Shown in pieces: positions 21,813 through 31,191 of a stretch of 64,000 nucleotides of DNA; the stretch's first letter is position 1; each line of letters opens with the position of its first letter. The stretch comes from Adiantum capillus-veneris (taxonomy: Eukaryota > Streptophyta > Polypodiopsida > Polypodiales > Pteridaceae). The position numbers and the translations under genes are program-made. The stretch lies in NCBI GenBank assembly GCA_014529385.2, contig CM043950.1, positions 77,805,935 to 77,869,934 of the forward strand, given 5' to 3'. The notes under the pieces are model-generated. The model saw only the letters and a program-made list of their open reading frames with translations, was not told where the DNA came from and did not search any database.

Positions 21813-22822
21813 CCCCCTTTTCAAACATTTATGTTTGACCAGAATCATATGTACACAAATTTAAAACTGGCACACCAAATTGATGATTAAAAGAACTCGC
21901 AAAACCATAACTTTGTACAAAAGTTTCATCTCCTTTCTCTCGCACACCGGATGCTTTAGGTGGGTTGCCCACCCCCCTTGACTATAATTTGTTGCACTTC
22001 AGGCACTAAATCCCTCTCCAAATACAGTTTGAGCCGCACACCATTCACCCTGTTCCTAAGAAGCTTGCCATTTGCCCTTACTAGCTGATAGGTCCCATTG
22101 GGAAAGGCCTTTTTTACTTTATACAGACCTGTCCACTTCTTCTTGAATTTATTTTGGAATGTGAAATCCAGGTAGCTTTTGTACTTCATGACCAGGTCTC
22201 CTTCCTCTATCTTCTTGACCGACAGATTTCGATTGAACTTGGCAACCCGCTTCCCCCTCTGTGGCACATAGTAGTCTACCGCTGCCTCTCTGTCCATCTG
22301 GAAAGCCTCCAAACTAGCTATCTGAACCTATAGAACCCCTTGTTGGGTGGCATTGACATGCCACATAACCTTCAAAGCATCTAGCTGTGCACGTACTGAC
22401 AACACAGTCTCCTTACCATAGACTAGTTCAAATGGAGTGAAGTTTGTAGTCACTTTATAGAACGTTCCATATGCCCACATACACTTCTCTAGATTTGATA
22501 CCCACTCAGCTTCCTACTTATAGACGTACTTCGTTAACATCTTGATGATTTGTCCATTAGCACACTTGACTAGACCATTGCATTGGGGGTGGTAGGGCAA
22601 GGAAAACTGATGCTGAATCTTTAACTTTTTCACTAATGCACTCATGAGCTTGCTTCTAAGCCCCTGACCCCTATTAGAAACTAACACCCATGGAACACGA
22701 AAACGGCAACAGATGTTATCAAACACAAACTAAGCCACCAAATTAGCATGTACTTCCTTCAGTGATTTGGCCTTGACCCACCTGGTAAAGTAGTCAATGG
22801 CTACCACCACGTACTTCTTACT
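21813..22822 (-). pseudogene. Integrase core and C-terminal part of element E
   Basis: Frames 22514-22726 and 21956-22312 on the minus strand, with a broken stretch between. The first carries the integrase core end: R-F-R-V-P-W-V-L-V-S-N-R-G and H-P-Q-C-N-G-L-V-K. Here the second catalytic aspartate is N (codon 22673-22675) and the catalytic glutamate is K (22565-22567), both explicable by G-to-A on the coding strand. The last frame is the C-terminal domain (G-D-L-V-M-K-Y, K-K-W-T-G-L-Y-K-V-K-K-A-F-P-N-G-T-Y), close to that of copy A'. A pyrimidine run at 21813-21821 is a possible polypurine tract in minus-strand sense. Confidence 0.78.
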
Positions 22823-23130
22823 ACTAGTAGACTTTGGGAGAGGACCTATGGCATCCAGATCCCACTTTTCAAAAGAACTTTGTGCAATGATGGCACCCTG
22901 TGACTCCGCTACCAGCCGTCTTTCACCTATAGTCTGACACTTGTGGCACATCTTGCACCAGTAATGCACGTCTTTCACAAAGGAAGGCCACCAAAAGCCT
23001 GCTCTAAGCACTTGAAAGAGTACCTGATCTTTGCCTTGATGCTCGCTCTCTTCATGGCATTTCTCCAGAACCATTCCTATATCTTCTTTTTACATCACCC
23101 GTCTAAGCACTCCGTCCCACCCATAGTTCA
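22730..23130 (-). pseudogene. Integrase zinc domain and core start of element E
   Basis: The frame carries the HHCC domain (C-H-E-E-S-E-H-Q-G-K-D and C-K-M-C-H-K-C) and the first catalytic block (W-D-L-D-A-I-G-P-L-P, then D-Y-F-T-R-W-V). Upstream, in the same frame but past a stop, is the usual pre-integrase block W-D-G-V-L-R-R. That block normally follows the RNase H domains, but here it lies a few bases from the end of RT. Confidence 0.82.
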
Positions 23131-23145
23131 TAAGATCCTCACCTA

Positions 23146-23856
23146 CTAGTGTGAATTTGCGGGCCTTCTCGGATCAGCCTCTATACCGTTTTGCGACACC
23201 ACATGACCTAACAGTTGCTCTCGAGACTGTGCTAGCTTGCACTTCTTGGGGTTTAGCTGACCTCCTTCTTCATCAAGCCTTTGAAAGCATAATTGGAGCT
23301 TCAATAGGTGCTCCAATCTTGAGCTATAGCAGCCAATATCATCCATGAAGACCCTAATAAAGCGGCCCAAGTATGGACCAAATACCCTATTCATCCAACC
23401 TTGGAAGGTGGCATATACATTAACTAATCCGAATGGCATCTTGCAATAACCGAAGCAGCCCCATGGAGATATGAATGTGGTCTTCAACTCGTCTTCAAGT
23501 GCAATCCCTATCTGAAAGTACCCCGAGAATCCATCCATAATAGAGTATCTTTCATGCCCAATCACTTGGTTCAGGATTTCATCTTGAAACGACAAGGGGT
23601 AGTGATTCCTCTTGGTTGCGAAATTCAATGGCTTGTAGTCAACACACACTCTCCATTTCCCATTCTTCTTAGGGGTTATGACCACTGGCGAGACCCACTC
23701 TGACTCTTTCACAAGATATATGATGCTAGCATCCAATAGCTTATTGATCTCCTATCAAAGGGCCTCCTTTTGGATTTCCCCTAGTCTTCTCAGCTTCTAT
23801 GCTTTAGGCTTACGTCCCTCCTTAAGAAAAATCTTGTGCTCCGCCCCCTTTGCACC
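23146..23856 (-). pseudogene. Reverse transcriptase of element E
   Basis: The open part (23736-23146) has W-V-S-P-V-V, K-K-N-G-K-W-R-V-C-V-D-Y, the G-Y-F-Q-I-G-I-A-L-E-D block, M-P-F-G-L-V-N, and catalytic F-M-D-D-I. It ends at the I-E-A-D-P block where the connection and RNase H should follow. Upstream (23856-23737) the frame has two stops. The closest relative here is copy A'. Confidence 0.87.
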
Positions 23857-24954
23857 TCACAAATGCTTGTATTCCGTTGCAAATAGATTTGGATAGGACT
23901 CACACAGTTGAATATAACCTTCCTTTTCACCCTTGGTTAACTCTTCACTTATCATGATTGAAACCTCCTCTATGATTAAACCATAAGCTTGAGGCTGCAT
24001 ACCTTCTTCTTTAGTCGGGGAGTCATCTATGGTGACCCCGAATAAGTCTGCATCTATATTCAGCATGTCATCCTCGCTCCCCCCTTCCTCTGTGCTAGTA
24101 TAGCCTTCATCATAGCCCATCTCTGTCTCGTACTCGTAGCTTGTTGTGTTGCCCTCATCTTTAGCTGCCATAGGACAAGAATTGCTCTCCTTGGTCTTCA
24201 AATCAAGCACAATTTGTCTGCCTTTCTCTTTGTCAGGCAAAGTGAACACTTTGCTCTCCCAATCTTGCTTCACTCCTATTGCCAAAAGCCATGGCCTACC
24301 CAAAATGATTGGATAAGCATTATCCCCTGCCTTCATCACGAAAAAGTCTATCAGGCACTCTTTGCCCATCACCTTGATCTTTACATCCTGCGCCACACCC
24401 AGACACCTGGATTTGGTATGGTTGTGCATCCTCATACGTACATTTGGCTTGACTAGTGCCTTGACCCCTGTGTCTTTCATGGCTGCTTCTGTCATGACAC
24501 AAACCTGCACTCCACCGTCTATGTAGGCTTGTACCTCCATCCTTTTCTCTATAATGGCATCCACCAACGGAAGAACATCACTGGGACTACCTACCCTCAA
24601 AGCCAAGTTTTGCATTGCTTGCACATTCCCCTTAGCTCTTGGCAGCCTGGTGCTAACACTTGTGGGCCACCGACTCCTTAACTTTGGATTTAAAGCTAAT
24701 AGCTGACCAAAATTAATATTTGCCTTTTGATTTTGAACGTCACTCACAAGATTGTACTCGGGATAGCCACTCCCTAGCTGGAAATCCGTCTGCTTGATTT
24801 TGCGACGCCTCCTCCTTTTGCTAGGCTTGGGCTTCTCTCTACCTTTGCACACCTTCTCTTTGCCTCTGCGAGCTCTAGTTTCTCGCTTTGTCCCTGTCTC
24901 CCTCTCAGCTCTTGCTCTCTTATTGGCCAAAACTTCAACATCCTGCTTATCCAC
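23857..24954 (-). CDS. Gag C-terminus and aspartic protease of element E (365 codons open)
   Basis: Starts in a basic R/K-rich stretch that probably serves as nucleocapsid or nuclear signal (K-R-R-R-R-R-K). Then come the L-G-S-G-Y-P-E-Y-N-L block, the protease signature A-Y-I-D-G-G-V-Q-V-C-V-M-T-E and the P-I-I-L-G-R-P-W-L block, then an acidic linker. It is collinear with the same part of copy A/A'. The frame is set one base off from the upstream gag frame, so the true polyprotein is broken; the first codon here is GTG, not a real start. Confidence 0.8.
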   Translation of the reverse strand: MDKQDVEVLANKRARAERETGTKRETRARRGKEKVCKGREKPKPSKRRRRRKIKQTDFQLGSGYPEYNLVSDVQNQKANINFGQLLALNPKLRSRWPTSVSTRLPRAKGNVQAMQNLALRVGSPSDVLPLVDAIIEKRMEVQAYIDGGVQVCVMTEAAMKDTGVKALVKPNVRMRMHNHTKSRCLGVAQDVKIKVMGKECLIDFFVMKAGDNAYPIILGRPWLLAIGVKQDWESKVFTLPDKEKGRQIVLDLKTKESNSCPMAAKDEGNTTSYEYETEMGYDEGYTSTEEGGSEDDMLNIDADLFGVTIDDSPTKEEGMQPQAYGLIIEEVSIMISEELTKGEKEGYIQLCESYPNLFATEYKHL

Positions 24955-25885
24955 CCCTATGATGTTTACTCACCTCCATTTTGCAGAGCTAGCTGCACAA
25001 GATTCTCCACCGCTTGTTCTCTTGACCATTGAATTTCCTTTGACCTTGGTCTCTACCAAAAAGAGGGTAAATGCCTCCTCTTTCTCTCTGCGGTTAAGAA
25101 CAATCGGGTGCATAGTGCCCCTCTTATCTGCAATTGTAACACCGACCAGGCAGTGGCCTTGCCCTGCCCCTTGCTCCTCTTGGTTGTCCTCTATGCATCA
25201 TACTGAGCCGCAACTTCTGCATTTGCTCAGACAAATCTTGCAGTGTGTGCACCCAATTTTGCATCACAATAGCTACACCTCCGTTCCCATGATTTTCTTC
25301 ATGCATAGCCTCTCTCGGACTCTGTGGTTGAACATGGTCCATCGTCTCATAGCCTGACACGCCTTGATCTATCTTCTTCTTTATATTTCTGCTCGTTGAT
25401 TGGGAAATTTCCAACACACCATTGTAATTCTCTGGACTCTCAAAATGGATTTTTTCTCTCACCTTGGGTTGCACACATGCCATGAACTTGTCTAGCTTGA
25501 AATAGTCTCCATTAGCGAATTGCATGGTTGCCGCTAGGTCTCCCCAACCCTCTTCAAAATGACCCAAAAAAAGATTGAATTCTTCACTTACATCTTGCTT
25601 AAGCGCCTTCAGTTTTGCATCCATCTCGACTGGGGAAGTCTCATTGCAAAAGTCGTGCAGAAACCTCGCTCGTAGAGCCGGCCATGCTTGCTTCTGCTCA
25701 CCTTCCAATGTTTCATACCATGCTTTAGCTCTACCACACATCACCAAAGGAAAAGTCTGCATTTTGCAATCCTCTTTTGGCATACGCAACGATAGCATAT
25801 ATGGCTCAAAATATGACATCCACTCATCAGGGTTCTCTTCGCCTATAAAAATCGGTCCATAGCTTCTAGCTGCCATGACTTCCAA
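24955..25885 (-). pseudogene. Gag capsid and zinc knuckle of element E
   Basis: ATG at 25885 opens 254 codons with capsid-type features (W-Y-E-T-L-E-G-E, F-L-H-D-F). The zinc knuckle C-Y-N-C-R...E-G-H-Y-A-P-D-C is interrupted by TAA at 25124-25122, in the middle of the finger. A second TAA follows within a few codons. Gag would coat the genomic RNA. Confidence 0.85.
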
Positions 25886-25935
25886 TGCGAAAAACCGCTT
25901 CTTTTAAATTAAATGGGATTAATCAGCGTGCTCCT

Positions 25936-25949
25936 CCGTGGGGGCACCA
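25936..25949 (-). promoter_or_regulatory. Primer binding site of element E
   Basis: TGGTGCCCCCACGG on the minus strand, sharing 12 bases with the site of copies A and A'. The sequence beyond it (TGGATCTTCTTAACC on plus) would be the LTR end, but no second copy was seen. Confidence 0.65.
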
Positions 25950-25954
25950 AAAGA

Positions 25955-27010
25955 TGGATCTTCTTAACCATCTAGAGGACCTCCCTAGTGATTTTTCATG
26001 AAATTTCTTTTTCAACTATGTGCTTGGGTTCAATGTTCATTAGGGAGTTGAAGTGGTTTGAGCTTCAAAAGGGACTAGAGATTACCTTGTTCCAAATACT
26101 TACGTAGCATGGGAAATGTATATCAAAGCATGTCAACATGAACATCGGACCCAAGTGCTTGATGGGTACATGGTCGACCCAAAGCTTTGGTCCAAGGATA
26201 AGATTCAACGACATCAAAGTAGGGATATGTTCTTTATCTCAACCTGAGGTCACTCCTAGATATAAGGACCTCTGAGATCATCCTTAGTAAGAAGGCACTC
26301 ATGCTCAACCAAAGATATGGCTTTTATGAGAAATCCATAATCTGAGTTTGCAAGAAGTCAAATAACGACAACCAATTCTATTATGAACCTCAAGACTAGT
26401 TCAATAGAGTCTACAGACCTATCCTTAAGTTCAATCCTCACAATGTCACTATCAATTTTGATGACTATGAGAAGCCTAGATGTATTTGCGGTTTTCTCAG
26501 GCATATCAAGTAGGTTCTTTTTTAAAGATGATGGCAATGAATGACGTGCTCATGTAAATTGCTTCCATGTATTACTACCCATGTACATATCTCGAGGAGA
26601 AGAGTACTATGAGAAAAAGGGCGTGAATCTCACCGCACAAGTAGAATTTCTAAACTTTGAAAACCAAGATGTAAACAAATAGAAGGGTAGAACCTCGATT
26701 GTAGGAACCAAAAATTGGCTCATAGGACCTTTTCACATTTATGTACCTTTGTTAAAGTAGCATGTAACCTTTTGACTCTTATGGTTACAAAATTTTTGAT
26801 TTTGATATAGTCTTAAGGTCATAATCTTTGAGTTTGAACTTTTGTTTTATTAGGTCTAACTAACTTGAAGGATGGGGTGTGTAACTTGAACTAACTGGAA
26901 CGATGGGGTGTGTATGTAAATGGTTGACGTTTTACGTCAAGGGATATGGGCAGATATACTCTCTTCCCTTATCGTGGAAGAGAATCATGAGATGAGAGTG
27001 GAAGTACAAT
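25955..27010. other. Host-like or relic DNA without a supported gene
   Basis: Fragments read like protein in places (for example a D-D-Y-E-K-P-R-C-I-C-G-F stretch near 26460-26500) but are cut by many stops. A short direct repeat around GATGGGGTGTGTA occurs near 26873 and 26895. Nothing recognised. Confidence 0.4.
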
Positions 27011-27012
27011 AG

Positions 27013-27330
27013 CTTTTCACAGCTATATATGATGGAGAGGAGAAGAGAAGGTTACTATCGGCAGATTGTATTGTGCCAAATACATTAAAAGCATGGTACC
27101 ATTATGCTGCAAGAAACCCAGAGTTTAGACCAACAAGACATAAACCTTCACCTGTGGGAAGTATCAAATTTATTCAATCCAAGTTAGGAAAGGAGATCAT
27201 TGTTAATAACCAAATGTTGTATATAGATGTTCATGAACTTGCCCCAAGACCAAGAAATGAAACATGGATAGCTAGGAATATACTTCCCTTAGTGATGTCC
27301 ACATGTTGCTTCACATTAGGAGAAATATGA
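27013..27330 (+). CDS. Hypothetical exon or ORF fragment, 105 codons
   Basis: Open from just after TAG 27010-27012 to TGA 27330 without an in-frame ATG near its start, so it is more like an exon or fragment than a complete gene. It reads as soluble protein with P-N-T-L-K-A-W-Y-H-Y-A-A-R-N-P-E-F-R-P and M-L-Y-I-D-V-H-E-L-A-P-R-P-R-N-E-T-W. I do not recognise the family. It lies about 560 bases upstream of the insertion point of copy A', whose other flank (39226 on) also holds unrecognised exons, so both might once have belonged to one locus. Confidence 0.4.
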   Translation, partial: LFTAIYDGEEKRRLLSADCIVPNTLKAWYHYAARNPEFRPTRHKPSPVGSIKFIQSKLGKEIIVNNQMLYIDVHELAPRPRNETWIARNILPLVMSTCCFTLGEI

Positions 27331-27410
27331 ACCTTGCATGGGCCTTGTAAGGAATCCTAAGTTTTAGGGATTAGGGTAATGTTGTGTGGGGTTTAGGGGG
27401 CAAGGGCATT

Positions 27411-27968
27411 GAAGAAGGTAGTTTTGAGTAGGCTTTTGTAGCCTTTTTTTTAGACAAATGTAGGATGTGGACCTAAAGGGTTACTTTCTCTCTCTAGCTT
27501 TTTTTAAAGTGAAGGAAGCATAGGGGTGTGTCCACATCAGCAAAAACGTGGGTCACAAAGAGACAAAATTTGACTTTAAAAAGAAAAATTCATTTTTACT
27601 TGTTTCTAATGATAGCCGTTTTTCGGCTCTCTGTAATTGCCATAGTGAGTTATCTCACCCTATCAACTCACTCAAACACTGTGGTTACCTGAAGAAGGTA
27701 GTTTTGAGTAGGCTTTTGTAGCCTTTTTTTTAGACAAATGTAGGATGTGGACCTAAAGGGTTACTTTCTCTCTCTAGATTTTTTTAAAGTGAAGGAAGCA
27801 TAGGGGTGTGTCCACATCAGCAAAAACGTGGGTCACAAAGAGACAAAATTTGACTTTAAAAAAAAAAAACATTTTTACTTGTTTCTAATGATAGCCATTT
27901 TTCGGCTCTCTGTAATTGCCATAGTGAGTTATCTCACCCTATCAAATCACTCAAACACTGTGGTTACC
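27411..27968 (+). repeat. 280-bp tandem duplication spanning the copy A' left junction
   Basis: Unit 1 is 27411-27690, unit 2 begins at 27691 (GAAGAAGGTAGTTTTG). Each unit contains about 195 bases of flank plus the first about 80 bases of the LTR (TGATAGCC...GTGGTTACC). The duplication therefore happened after the element inserted. Confidence 0.93.
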
Positions 27969-29595
27969 CCCACCCTTTCACTGTATATAGGTGCATGTGA
28001 GTTAGGGGACTTTTCCCATATCTCCTTACTGAAATAAAAAACCCTCAATTAGCTAGTCATTGGGCTAGTTGAGCCAAAAAATAAATAAATTATAAGTATA
28101 TTATGGCCCATGCATATGTAAATATTTCTTTGTATATAGGTCCTAAATAAAAGATCTTTTCATAATTATTTTGGTATTTATTTAAATATTTTTACCTAGG
28201 TGTGTGTTATTTATGCTTTGTACATTGCCTTACCATTACCACAATTTTTCTTACCATTTTTCATACTCTTTATTCCATATAGAAATATTTTCATGTAAGC
28301 TTCTTTTATATTTCGTGTAACTCCACCCCAACAAAAATCCAAAAAAACTAGTTTTATTTATGTGTATATTTTTTCACTATTGTGATTTTTCCCTTCCTAC
28401 ATCTATTTTGTTTTTTTTCTAAAAAATTAGAACACCAAAAATATTTCTCTTTTTATGGTAGCCTCATAATGAGAGAGATTTCTTTTGACCCCTTTATACT
28501 TTTTCCACTTATATTATTTATATTTGACATGTACATATATTTTAGACCCCTCAATATTTGATTTTCTTAGTTGTACTATTCACTTATATCATGATCTCAA
28601 CAATATCTTCAATTATAGACCTACCAAATAAGGCCAAGGGTAGGTGGCATGCATACATGCACTATGGAGGGCTCACTCTTGGAGGTATTCAAAAGAATCA
28701 TCCAAAGAAGGACCCCACAAGGACCTTGTGCAGTGGAAAAAAACGGTCGGTTTTGCTGAATTTCTAAAATTCACTTGCTCTCCGAATTTGAAAAGGTGAT
28801 ACAAACAAAAGTTGTAGCTTGTGGGCTGAACTTTTGCCTCAAATGTTTTCATATTTTTTTGAGCTACGAGCTGTGAGCTAAGATTTTATTAGTGGACCCC
28901 AGTTTTCCCATGCTATGCAGCCACACTCTCTCTTCCACTTTATCATTTTTCTCTTTCACACACACTTCTCCACTCATCATCCCCACCTCTCTCACCACTC
29001 CTCTCTGCACCCTACTCACCTTCTCCTCAACCTTGAAGAATAAGAGAAACCATGGTGAACTCATACCTCCCACACACAATTCCATTCCAAAATTGACCAC
29101 CTAGTCTCATTTTTCCTCCTCCAAATTACCCATATTTATCAAAAAAACCACAAAATTCAGCCTCTTCTCTTAAAAGACAGCATCATGGTGGTTGATTACT
29201 CAGCTTCAATTACCTTGTCTCTCAAGGAAGGTCAAGAGTGGAGAAAAAATGTACCGTCAAAGCTAGTTGACCGTCAACAAGCGTCAAAATTGGCCCTACT
29301 CAAGACACTTGGAGCATCAACCTTGTAAGAAATCCACCATTTCTTACCTCTTAAGAGTTTTTCTTCCTTATTTGTATCCTACATGGATACTCCCATTGTA
29401 AATATCCAATTCCATTTGTAAATTAATACTAACTCTACTAACACTAACCCACTATGAAAAGTCCTATCACCTCCATTTCTCTCCTCTCTCTTTCCCCACC
29501 AACTTCTTGATAATTCCAAACAAAAGAAATTAGATAAATTGCTGAAAATCTAACCCAACCATGGTTAGAGGAGTAACCCTAGCCTTCAAAATTGC

Positions 29596-29603
29596 TATAA
29601 AAG
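29596..29603 (+). promoter_or_regulatory. TATA box in 5' LTR of copy A'
   Basis: TATAAAAG, followed by a GA-rich stretch; the same at 38196-38203 in the 3' LTR. Transcription would start about 30 bases downstream, giving a long R/U5 of nearly 950 bases. Confidence 0.55.
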
Positions 29604-30270
29604 GAGGGTGTAGCTAGCACGAAAAGGGGTGAGAAGAAAGAGTGCTATGCTATAGCTTGAGAAGCCAAGCTCAACCTCTTGAGAAGGAGCTCTTGAGTGG
29701 AATCTCATTGGCATTAGGCATATGTATGTGTTGTATTAGGGGTGATTAGCAAGGGAACTCTATGCCACTGTAAGAGAGAGTGATCATTAAATTGAGAGTA
29801 GGAAATCTATCATTTCTCCTACTAGAGTAAGCCCAACATTTGCTGAATCAAGGAGGGTGAATTTAGACTAAGCATGGATACCTTGTATCCCTTCCAACGT
29901 GAAGTCATGGACAATAATGATGTGTAAGTGTCTTGGCGTTTTATGTAAGTTCTTGATAGCTTGTCTCCGGGTACTGTTATCAATTTAGCCATAAATCCCA
30001 CATGCTGTAAGAGGGCGACAGGGTGGAGAGGACTCCCCTGGCCTTAAGACAGTGATTGGGGTGGATGTTTTCTTGTGATGTGTTGTGGTGTAATTTACTC
30101 AGGCTATGTTGAACAAATACTAATCTCACTTTGATTGGTCATGACAGATTTGTAAGAAGGCATTAGTGCAACAAGCACCCCCTTCCCCCTTCTCTCTCTT
30201 TCTTACATATATATATTTATGTTTGCTTGATCATTAACGATATACTTCAAAGCAGCCCGAGCACCATCTC

Positions 30271-30272
<2 letters not shown>

Positions 30273-30313
<41 letters not shown>
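30273..30313 (+). repeat. (CT)n microsatellite in 5' LTR
   Basis: About 20 CT units. The corresponding run in the 3' LTR is about twice as long. Confidence 0.95.
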
Positions 30314-30316
<3 letters not shown>

Positions 30317-30578
30317 TTTTAGTGTATGAGAGTGTTCCATTGGTGTTAGGGTTAGTGTAAATTCCTTGCTTTTTTGTGGGTTGCTCTAACGATTCTCCTC
30401 TTTTGCGTCCTAGTTCGCTCTTAAACTAAGTGGTGCCCCTTGTGTAGTTGGGCTTTGGCTGGGGGTTTGTAGTTTTGGTTTGTGTTGTGTTGTGCCCTAG
30501 CCCCATTGAGCAGCACGGGAGCCTTGAAGGGTGTCTAGAGGTTGCTCTTCTTGTTGCCCGCCCCGGACCGCTTCAAAT

Positions 30579-30592
30579 TGGTGCCCCCACTG
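30579..30592 (+). promoter_or_regulatory. Primer binding site of copy A'
   Basis: TGGTGCCCCCACTG, three bases after the LTR end; identical to copy A. Confidence 0.75.
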
Positions 30593-30654
30593 AGGAAAAC
30601 AACTCGTGTATGTTTTTGTGTAGGATCAACTTTTAGCATAGTCAAGTAGTTTGC

Positions 30655-30867
30655 ATGAATCACGAGAGTTTGTATGATCCTTTCATTCCCATTGCAAGGC
30701 AAAAGATACACATAATTGTAAGTACTAAGTTGCAATTTCAACGGGTAATTCGTAGGATTTTAGGTCCTCTTAGGTTAGCCGAGATAAACACTTCGGTAAA
30801 TCCTTTTATTTTGCCTCTCATTAGGTACGATATTAGCTTGGACGTCTATATTTTTGTGTTATTTTAA
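30655..30867 (+). CDS. Leader small ORF 1 (70 aa)
   Basis: Orthologue of 3316-3528 in copy A: same length, 66 of 70 residues identical, with 11 silent against 4 replacement codon changes by hand count. It is the first ATG frame of any length after the primer site. It is related to the next ORF, most clearly in the last 34 residues. Contains I-R-R-I-L-G-P-L-R-L-A-E-I and N-P-F-I-L-P-L-I-R-Y. It carries no stop, whereas the gag-pol frame behind it has acquired three. Function unknown; a translated leader or small accessory protein is possible. Confidence 0.65.
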   Translation: MNHESLYDPFIPIARQKIHIIVSTKLQFQRVIRRILGPLRLAEINTSVNPFILPLIRYDISLDVYIFVLF

Positions 30868-30888
30868 GCATTAGGACATGCATAGGCC

Positions 30889-31107
30889 ATGGATAATGGC
30901 CCGGGAATAGAGGTTTTTCCCTTTCATTTTACTCTACACATTAGAATAAACGTTGCAATTAGTAGAAAGATCCATTTTCAACAACGAATGGTGTTCATGT
31001 TTGGTGTCCAAAGAGTAGGAGAAATTATCGCGTTACCAAACCCTATCATTCTACCTCTTATTGATTATCATAGGTCATTTGATGTGAAAATTTTTATTTT
31101 GTTGTAG
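30889..31107 (+). CDS. Leader small ORF 2 (72 aa)
   Basis: Starts 21 bases after the stop of ORF 1, and the gag ATG follows 84 bases further on. Same length as its copy A counterpart, 64 of 72 residues identical. Shares with ORF 1 the pattern G-x-x-R-x-x-E-I-x-A followed by N-P-x-I-L-P-L-I-x-Y and S-x-D-V-x-I-F. Short spacing between the frames would suit reinitiation or leaky scanning on one RNA. No recognised domain. The alternative, that it is a non-coding packaging or primer region that happens to be open, does not explain the protein-level resemblance of the two ORFs. Confidence 0.6.
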   Translation: MDNGPGIEVFPFHFTLHIRINVAISRKIHFQQRMVFMFGVQRVGEIIALPNPIILPLIDYHRSFDVKIFILL

Positions 31108-31191
31108 AATAGATTGCAATTTAGAAAATATTATTGTGTAAATCTTTTAAGGAAAGAAAAAACAAAAACGCGTCACTTTGAAATCAATTTA

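Larger units (their letters stand above)
21813..25949 (-). mobile_element. Ty3/gypsy element E, relic related to copy A, without recognisable LTR pair
   Basis: Order on the minus strand: primer site, gag, protease, RT, integrase. Protein blocks match copy A/A' (protease D-G-G, the I-L-G-R-P-W-L block, and the F-x-L-G-x-G-x-x-x-Y-N-L block before it). Between RT and integrase about 1.3 kb present in A' is missing, removing both RNase H domains. There is no leader with small ORFs: gag starts only about 50 bases after the primer site. Multiple stops and frame changes. Confidence 0.85.
27889..30575 (+). repeat. 5' LTR of copy A' (2687 bp)
   Basis: TGATAGCC...CCGCTTCA, aligned end to end with 36489-39225. 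The first bases contain a small inverted repeat (AGCCA/CGGCT here, perfect AGCCG/CGGCT in the 3' LTR). A short frame near 28558-28767 recurs in the 3' LTR only because the LTRs are copies, and is not called. Confidence 0.95.

Noticed and set aside
28558-28767. 69-codon frame present in both LTRs of A'
   Set aside because: Recurs only because the LTRs are copies of each other; not kept in copy A.
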